From positions 4,126 through 26,466 of the forward strand of contig BQKZ01010875.1 of the NCBI GenBank assembly GCA_036244855.1: a stretch of DNA of 22,341 bases, in the 5' to 3' direction. Positions 17,601 to 22,341 of the stretch are shown here, one piece after another. Positions within the stretch are counted from its first letter, which is position 1; each line of letters opens with the position of its first letter. A model generated the notes under the pieces. It was not told the origin of the DNA. It ran no database searches and saw nothing but the letters and a program-made list of their open reading frames with translations. The position numbers and the translations under genes are program-made. Source of the DNA: Temnopleurus reevesii (taxonomy: Eukaryota; Echinodermata; Echinoidea; Temnopleuroida; Temnopleuridae).

Positions 17601-20600
17601 TTAATAAGTCTTTGCTTTCCCTCTAGCATAGACAGTTAAACATTGATGCGTCAATGTTAGTACACTGTGCGGTGACTACGAGGATAGCTTAAGACAATTT
17701 TAAGAAACTGGCCCCTGGCTGTTTTAGTTGTGGCGATTTACTTAATAATGCATCTGATTATTGTCACAGAGCTGCTATGGAATAATAAGTCTATCCCTCT
17801 AATGTAGATGGTTAATTGTTCATTTGTCTAACAGGGTAAAACAAGAAGTTAGGACATCTTGAGCAAGAAGAGAATAGCTGTGACAATTTCATGCAACTGG
17901 CCCCTTGCTATTTACTTGTGGTGATTCACTTAGCAATGTATAAGATTATTATCATCTATGGAGCTGTCAACCTCATCATATACACAAATCTTTTCTTATT
18001 ACGTGAAAGTTCATATTTTTAAAAAAAATCAAATAAAAACTACGTACCTCTTTTCTGATCATGACATCATTCTTGTAATTTGAATTGTTGGCATAGCGAA
18101 GCTTTCCTGTAAAAAACCACAATTTCAGAGTGAGAGCTGAGTCCCTTAATTAAACAACAATCTAAAATTGCAACATCCTCATTTAATAAAAAGGCATTTG
18201 TCCTACGAGCATCGTTGGAGTAAAGTTAAGTAAATTTAAGTAAATTTCATGCATTAATTTATCATTGAAGTTTATTCTAACCTCACCATTAGCAATAAAT
18301 AAAAATTTGGTTGCCTTTGAATGCCATATTTTAAAAAAGTTGGACTGTCAGAAAAATATTTGTTTTCATCAAGAGTCAATTTCCTTTTTAGTTTCGGAAG
18401 CCAGCAAATGTGAAAAATGTGACTTGAAAGAGAGTATAAACCTAATTCATATCTCAAAATTACTTGTCCGGATGTATTTCAGATGTTCGTTTCTGTGGAT
18501 TTTCTGTGATTTTCTAACATGAGTGAATAGCAAAAAAAGGGGGGCAGTTTTACTGATTTTCAGGTTGTTAGGTGGAAAGCAACGCATACTATTTTTCACC
18601 TGATCATTACTGGGCTTCTCATCAGCAACAGAAAGGCGGGTTTTTCTATTCATCATACTTCCATGAAAGTACTTGTAAATATACCGTATTTGACCCAGTA
18701 CCCGACCATGCAGATATCACCAGCCACCAAAGTCCAAACCTCATGCAGTTTGTCAATGGCGCACACTTAAGTTAAGTTAAATGCGTGCACATTAATAAGA
18801 GCGTACGCTTCAACACAATCCCTATGGAGGCTCAAATCACCAGGCAGGTGACCGGCTACACACTGCCCCATGTCGCTTGTCGATCGCCGATTGCTGCGCG
18901 AATATACGGGCGCCATTCATCAAGTTATGCACATCAATGAATAGTCCAGAATTTCGACTAAATAATAACCTGAAAATAAACTTGAAATGTTGGATTTTGT
19001 GACTTGTGGAAGAGCAAAACTGCTTTAAGGGGCCGGACACTGGAGCTCATAAGGCATACGGTACATGTCATCTCTGGGATTTCAACCATTATCCATCAAC
19101 TATTTTTCTAAGCTAATCTGTAACTTGTGAGCCCATTACAAATTCAAAAATTTAAATTCAACCATCCTGGCATGCACTTGAACTTTCGTCCCATCAATAA
19201 GTGAGTTAGTCTAACGCAAATGACAGTCCTGAATTGCAACCTCCCCCCCCCCCCCAAAAAACAGTCAACACCGCACCAACGAATAAAACATTTCATTCAT
19301 TTCGAGCTCAATCACAATCATTCATCCGCTCAATTTCCAAAAGCAAACTCTGAAAGAATTTTATGCACCAAAATAATTGATTTCTCCAAGAATTGAGAAA
19401 GTGCTAGCAACGCACTAGCTATGGATAGCTCCCTGGAATAGTTTTTGACATTTTTTGACATTGTCACTACTCCAGAGAGCTATGGAGTAGATACTATACC
19501 GTGCGTGTAGCACGGCGTTTTCGGATTTTAAATCGCCCAAAATTACTACTTTTTATTTTGTTATTTTCAATTTCATTCCCCTTTGAACTTTCCTAGCATT
19601 ACGTTTTTCCCTTCCCACCACAAATCATAATGAATGAGCCTTACCTGTGTTGGAAATATCCAATTTTGTCCTCTTTTCCTCTTGCACAGCAGACAGTCCA
19701 GTATGAAACTAAATGACTTCCGTTGTAAACATCCGGTTCGGGTCAAAAGGTCACTGTGGTGGAGTTTCTTGGCAACTTTGCAACCCAGAAATCAGAATTT
19801 CAGACCGGTATCATACGTGCAAGTACATTCGCAATCGTCCGCGAGCGAGGCCAAGGAGCGTAGCGAAGAGGGCTCACTCAAAGAATAACACACGCAAAAA
19901 GCTGTCGTACGCAGAGACCCTAGCGCTTCCATTTCGGAGTGTGTGTTATTCTTTGAGTGAGCCCTCTTCGCTACGCTCTTTGGCCTCGCTCGCGGACGAT
20001 TGCGAATGTACTTGCACGTATGATACCGGTCAGAAATTCTGATTTCTGGGTTGCAAAGTGGCCAAGAAACTCCACCACAGTGACCTTTTGACCCGAACCG
20101 GATGTTTACAACGGAAGTCATTTAGTTTCATACTGGACTGTCTGCTGTGCAAGAGGAAAAGAGGAAAAAATTGGATATTTCCAAAACAGGTAAGTCCCAT
20201 TCATTATGATTTGTGGTGGGAAGGGAAAAACGTAATGCTAGGGAAGTTCAAAGGGGAATGAAATTGAAAATAACAAAATAAAAAGTAGTAATTTTGGGCG
20301 ATTTAAAATCCGAAAACGCCGTGCTACACGCACGGTATAGTATCTACTCCATAGCTCTCTGGAGTAGTGACAATCATACAATGTCAAAAAATGTCAAAAA
20401 CTATTCCAGGTAGCTATCCATAGCTAGCAACGCACCGCCGACGCTGAGGCGATCGGTTGTTCCGCCAGCGAGTGCAATCCGAGCCGCTGGCCGCCGGGCG
20501 CAGGCGGTGGATCTCGAGCGTAAGCGTGGGTTGAACAGGCAGATATATTATTGTCCCACGAACTGCATTTTGTGTTTGTACTTCAACACCATTTCACACC

Positions 20601-20784
20601 AGGACAGTAAACGTTAAATAAATTGACCCTTAAACATACCTCACCAATAAAAATACATATATCATAATTTCAATATATTTAAGAAGCTCTTACCATCTGG
20701 ACGAAACTCAAATTCGAGAAATTCATGCCCAAATTTGCCTTTATGTCCCACGTAGTACCGCAAGTAAAATTCGCTTGATGACAT
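14521..20784 (-). CDS. MAGOH: Mago nashi / MAGOH, exon junction complex core subunit (4 exons, spliced)
   Basis: The spliced minus-strand CDS joins 20784-20694, 18106-18048, 16621-16428 and 14620-14521. That is 91+59+194+100 = 444 nt, or 147 codons plus stop; human MAGOH is 146 aa. The family is recognised from the N-terminal [20 protein letters not shown], the central [15 protein letters not shown] and GDEHISF, and the C-terminal [20 protein letters not shown] ending KIKPI. All junctions are GT/AG and keep frame (donors gtaaga, gtacgt, gtaagg; acceptors ttacag, atccag, ctacag). By family knowledge MAGOH binds RBM8A/Y14 and locks EIF4A3 on mRNA upstream of splice junctions, acting in nonsense-mediated decay, export and mRNA localisation. 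The gene is convergent with gene X. Oddities are a second terminal exon about 12 kb downstream, broken exon 3 copies on both sides of exon 3, and a fold-back transposon in intron 1. Whether both terminal exons are used cannot be told from sequence. Confidence 0.96.
14625..14955. repeat. Long GA-rich polypurine tract (copy B intron 3)
   Basis: About 330 bp of G/A-rich sequence sit just upstream (minus sense) of the exon 4 acceptor. It occupies the same position as the tract in copy A but has no alignable base order. It contains (GA)n and an A9 run. Open frames in it are repetitive Ser/Leu/Pro strings and are not genes. Confidence 0.85.
15419..15441. repeat. Perfect short hairpin (copy B)
   Basis: The same TGTGGTTAA-acttg-TTAACCACA inverted repeat as at 3445-3467, within native MAGOH intron 3. 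Confidence 0.6.
15877..16077. mobile_element. About 200-bp TIR element (cagggaNN...aatttaag ends) in MAGOH intron 3
   Basis: The ends cagggaatacatttaaggagag and ctcccctgcaaattcttaaattcagtccctg are imperfect inverted repeats. The interior repeats gctctcctaaa/agctcccctaaa motifs. There is no clear target duplication. It starts about 45 bp beyond the copy B boundary. Confidence 0.6.
16223..16305 (-). pseudogene. Broken copy of the 3' end of MAGOH exon 3, donor retained
   Basis: About 80 bp match the last third of exon 3 (region around GDEHISF to DVNNS), including the donor context gcag|gtaaggc. An extra base and several substitutions break the frame. It lies in intron 3 just past the true exon 3 donor, so it could act as a decoy or alternative donor. 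Confidence 0.8.
16428..16621 (-). CDS. MAGOH: MAGOH exon 3
   Basis: This 194-nt exon encodes [20 protein letters not shown], then [15 protein letters not shown] and GDEHISF, ending in DVNNS with a split arginine codon (AG|A). The acceptor is atccag and the donor gtaaggc. Incomplete copies of its 5' end (16622-17180) and its 3' end (16223-16305) flank it. Only this copy keeps the full uninterrupted frame between both splice sites. Confidence 0.95.
16622..17180 (-). repeat. Tandem array (about 190-bp units) carrying the start of MAGOH exon 3
   Basis: The 5' end of exon 3 plus upstream intron is repeated with units starting near 16755, 16945 and 17125. Each unit holds a ccttgtgaacaNaNgc segment (AFVHKAV) followed by intron sequence (tctatagtggtca, aatccctttaaaacaaat). 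The second unit has lost its acceptor AG (atccgg). The third (atccag) and fourth (gacag) keep it. None continues into the rest of exon 3. Confidence 0.85.
17200..17600. other. MAGOH intron 2, no feature seen
   Basis: An open frame at 17193-17570 on the plus strand has no recognisable protein features and lies antisense in the intron. I treat it as chance. Confidence 0.4.
17602..17975. repeat. Diverged two-unit tandem repeat in MAGOH intron 2 (about 185 bp units)
   Basis: Units at about 17602-17784 and 17785-17975 share aataagtct...ccctcta, gacaatttNNNNNaactggcccc, cttgtggNgattNacttaNNaatg and gagctg in the same order, with many substitutions. Confidence 0.7.
18048..18106 (-). CDS. MAGOH: MAGOH exon 2
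   Basis: This is a 59-nt exon between acceptor ttttttacag and donor gtacgtag. It completes the split glycine and encodes [19 protein letters not shown], matching the second segment of Mago almost exactly. The exon ends on a codon boundary. It is too short to be found by simple ORF length and is identified by homology plus splice sites. Confidence 0.94.
18107..19406. other. MAGOH intron 1, left part
   Basis: No supportable gene. Several short open frames occur on both strands. There is a poly-C run at 19243-19255. The rest is ordinary AT-rich intron with a GC-richer patch near 18830-18915. Confidence 0.4.
19243..19261 (+). repeat. C13A6 homopolymer tract
   Basis: Thirteen C followed by six A. 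The reverse-complement pattern (T8 then G12) occurs at 20995-21014. The G strand could form a quadruplex or cause sequencing error. Confidence 0.85.
19740..19753. promoter_or_regulatory. DR2-type motif GGGTCA-AA-AGGTCA (left arm)
   Basis: Two nuclear-receptor half sites are spaced by 2 bp, repeated inverted in the right arm at 20081-20094. Occupancy is unknown; this is a motif match only. Confidence 0.4.
20081..20118 (+). promoter_or_regulatory. Promoter-like motif cluster in right arm (DR2 plus two ETS-like sites)
   Basis: TGACCTTTTGACCC (20081-20094), CCGGAT (20098-20103) and CGGAAGT (20112-20118) are followed about 70 bp later by a splice donor cag|gtaagt at 20190. The order motif cluster, short leader, donor resembles a captured housekeeping promoter with a first exon. 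The left arm has the mirror image on the minus strand. Confidence 0.35.
20436..20545. other. CpG-dense block in MAGOH intron 1
   Basis: About 110 bp of GC- and CpG-rich sequence (cgccgacg, gccgccgggcgc, ctcgagcg) immediately right of the transposon, about 150 bp inside the intron from exon 1. It contrasts sharply with the AT-rich surroundings and may be part of the MAGOH promoter-proximal CpG region. Confidence 0.5.
20694..20784 (-). CDS. MAGOH: MAGOH exon 1 (start codon exon)
   Basis: The ATG at 20784-20782 begins MSSSEF, followed by the near-invariant [20 protein letters not shown] of Mago. This start is chosen because it aligns with the short N-terminus of known Mago proteins. An upstream in-frame ATG exists, but the added residues are not Mago-like. 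The exon ends inside a glycine codon (g|ga) at donor gtaagagct. No TATA box is evident upstream. Confidence 0.95.
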
Positions 20785-21000
20785 GATGCCCGCTTTTCTG
20801 ACTTTTGCAAAAATTATTGCACAGCGCCCCCTCCCTCTCATCTCAGACGTTTGATTTGCCTTGATGTTGGGCATAAAGTACAACAAACTTATTTGCTTTG
20901 AAGAAGTAATAAGCAAATGTCAATAAATGTAGGAGACATCAGGATTTTACAAATTTTCACAATTCTTCATTTATATGTAAAATTGTTTGCTTACTTTTTT
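20785..21000 (-). promoter_or_regulatory. Probable MAGOH 5'UTR and promoter region
   Basis: The sequence upstream of the start codon on the minus strand has no obvious TATA box. A GA-rich stretch (cagatgagagggagggggcgctg in the minus sense, near 20820-20850) lies about 40-65 bp upstream. The transcription start is not determined. Confidence 0.35.
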
Positions 21001-21018
21001 TTGGGGGGGGGGGGAGGG
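20995..21018 (+). repeat. T8G12AGGGG tract
   Basis: Eight T then twelve G, an A and four more G. It has G-quadruplex potential on the plus strand and is the approximate reverse complement of the tract at 19243-19261. Confidence 0.85.
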
Positions 21019-21339
21019 GTCCAAGTATAAATGAAGCAAATAATGTCTAGTAGGTTTTTTCTAAAATATGAATGTCTTGTTCTTAAATGTTGCTTATTGG
21101 TATCTATCATTTGTTTTAGTCAGCGACTTCGGGGTCGGATGATCTTTGTGCTGAACATGGGCTTTGGAATCCGGGCAGAGTGTTGCATGTACGCACTTGC
21201 CCGGGGCAAGTAAAAGTCACTGTTGGGCAAGTTCTGTTGAACAAGGGCAAACCTGCTTGTCCAACTTGGGCAAGAAAAAATATATTACATGGCAAACGAT
21301 TATTTTTTTTTAAACAAATGTGTCCAATCTTCCCACCCA

Positions 21340-21767
21340 TCATACGACCTACTTGTCTACGCCTTGCCATCAACATCAAAGCGCAACTCCTAACTGGCAC
21401 TTATCTCACCAGGGTTCGACTCTGCAAGATCTCAAAGCTCACAACTGATCCTAGTAAGTTGCCCAGCTTGTGATGCTACCGAAGAGACAGTTTGCCATCT
21501 AGTGAGTGCTTGTGACGCTTACTCGTCTGAAAGAAAGACCCTGATGGAGCAATTCCCAACTGCCGCTCACGAGGAATTGAGAAGCACATGTAGCTCAGGC
21601 TACAACCCTCTCGTAGCTCCCACAAGACTCATTCTTCTTGGGGTCTTGTTAACGATGTATCATACCAATTTGCCGAATTCCACAAAATGTCCCTGCAATT
21701 CCTCCTAAATCTGCACTTCAAAAGACAGCGCCGGATTGTAGACCAGAGCACTGCACACTGTAACTGA
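21340..21767 (+). pseudogene. Decayed 3' end of a LINE (non-LTR retrotransposon) ORF2
   Basis: Three frame blocks follow one another. Up to about 21455 the frame reads AQLLTGTYLTRVRL; 21460-21653 reads CPACDATEETVCHLVSAC, a C-x2-C-x7-H-x4-C knuckle typical of LINE ORF2 C-termini; 21654-21767 continues to a stop. The knuckle and the preceding QLLTGTY are hallmarks of CR1/RTE/Jockey-like elements. Two frameshifts break the sequence and the reverse transcriptase domain is absent, so it is a dead 5'-truncated copy. The left edge is not clear. Confidence 0.7.
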
Positions 21768-22340
21768 CATTCCTTCATGTACATTGTAACCCACCAAAAC
21801 TGCTGACACCTCAGCAGTTCTCCAGCAAACGGAGGAATTCAACAGAGAAGAAGACGCAAAGCAAGTGTTACATTTTCTTCGATGAATATATAGGCGCAGG
21901 TCTATTCATTGATTGACCCTTTGGAATATTAGAAAATATATATTCATTAACGGATTAATCAATTGTAATTCGTCATAACAAGTGACCAAATTTTTCCAAC
22001 TTGCAGTAACACAATTGAAATATTTACAGGTTTTACTTCTAACTCTTTTTGATAGTCTGATTTTGTGCTTTTAATCAAACAAGAATCATCTGGCCTTTTA
22101 TGCTATTGAACTGGCATATTGGACAAAACAGTGGCCCAATGAAGAATTCAAAAGGTAAAAAAGTGGTATATTGTGAGTGTGTATGTGCGTCTGTGGGTGC
22201 ATAAGTATTTAGATGTGTGTGTGTGTGTGTGTTTGTGTCACTGCCTAAATATTTAACTGAAGTATAAGTTCCACAGATCCAGATCAGGGTTATCCATGAG
22301 TTTGGGTGTGTGTGTATGTGTGTATGGGCGGGGGACCGGG
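21768..22340. other. Intergenic AT-rich sequence with (TG)n
   Basis: Upstream of MAGOH. A (TG)9 run at 22214-22231 and interrupted TG repeats at about 22170-22195 and 22303-22325. No gene is seen. Confidence 0.5.
22214..22231 (+). repeat. (TG)9 microsatellite
   Basis: Nine uninterrupted TG units with further TG-rich sequence on both sides. Confidence 0.9.
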
Positions 22341-22341
22341 G

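Larger units (their letters stand above)
19416..20426. mobile_element. Fold-back / long-TIR DNA transposon (1011 bp) with 9-bp target duplication
   Basis: The left arm 19416-19893 and right arm 19941-20426 are near-perfect inverted repeats of about 480 bp around a 47-bp centre. The ends are tagctatggatag... and ...ctatccatagcta. The direct repeat gcaacgcac flanks them at 19407-19415 and 20427-20435. A 9-bp duplication with very long TIRs fits the Mutator-like or fold-back class (family knowledge; no transposase here). The high arm identity points to recent insertion. Each arm contains a DR2 nuclear-receptor-like site, ETS-like CCGGAT and CGGAAGT motifs and a splice-donor-like cag|gtaag pointing outward. 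The predicted open frames crossing the centre arise from the palindrome. Confidence 0.93.

Noticed and set aside
19713..20121. Two nearly identical 109-residue proteins on opposite strands
   Set aside because: They are the same reading of the two arms of one palindrome, crossing its centre. They have no known domain and run antisense to the promoter-like motifs.

Overview
The window is AT-rich metazoan nuclear DNA with spliced genes, long introns and many small non-autonomous transposons. Intron style, MITE density, a tRNA-derived SINE and a LINE tail suit an invertebrate deuterostome, most likely an echinoderm such as a sea urchin. That assignment is inference. No rRNA, true tRNA, CRISPR or bacterial-type operon is seen.

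There are two protein-coding loci in convergent orientation. On the minus strand a complete mago nashi gene (MAGOH, core of the exon junction complex) runs from a start codon at 20784 to a stop at 14521. It has four exons (20784-20694, 18106-18048, 16621-16428, 14620-14521) with consensus GT/AG junctions, and the exon lengths sum to 147 codons plus stop. On the plus strand, 3989-5037 is the last coding exon of an unrecognised gene ('gene X') encoding a very acidic, low-complexity C-terminal tail. It is followed by a long AT-rich 3' region with candidate poly(A) signals near 8173, 10249 and 10298.

The main structural feature is a pair of direct repeats about 12 kb apart: copy A (1-3976, possibly extending left of the window) and copy B (about 11968-15830). 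Each carries the MAGOH terminal exon, its 3'UTR and part of intron 3. The two terminal exons differ at 5 synonymous sites and no replacement sites. About 680 bp of 3'UTR beside them is almost identical, while other parts of the copies are strongly diverged or cannot be aligned. Copy A ends about a dozen bases before the splice acceptor of gene X's last exon, next to the only ambiguous base (N, 3978). It is therefore either a real segmental or tandem duplication with gene conversion, or two haplotypes laid end to end by the assembler.

MAGOH exon 3 sits inside its own debris: a copy of its 3' end with the splice donor lies downstream (16223-16305), and three roughly 190-bp tandem units carrying its 5' end lie upstream (16622-17180). 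Two of those units keep an AG acceptor. Intron 1 holds a 1011-bp near-perfect fold-back transposon (19416-20426) with a 9-bp target duplication. Its arms carry promoter-like motifs and an outward splice donor. Elsewhere there are several families of TIR MITEs, including a nested cluster at 11151-11768, a decayed LINE 3' end at 21340-21767, and microsatellites.
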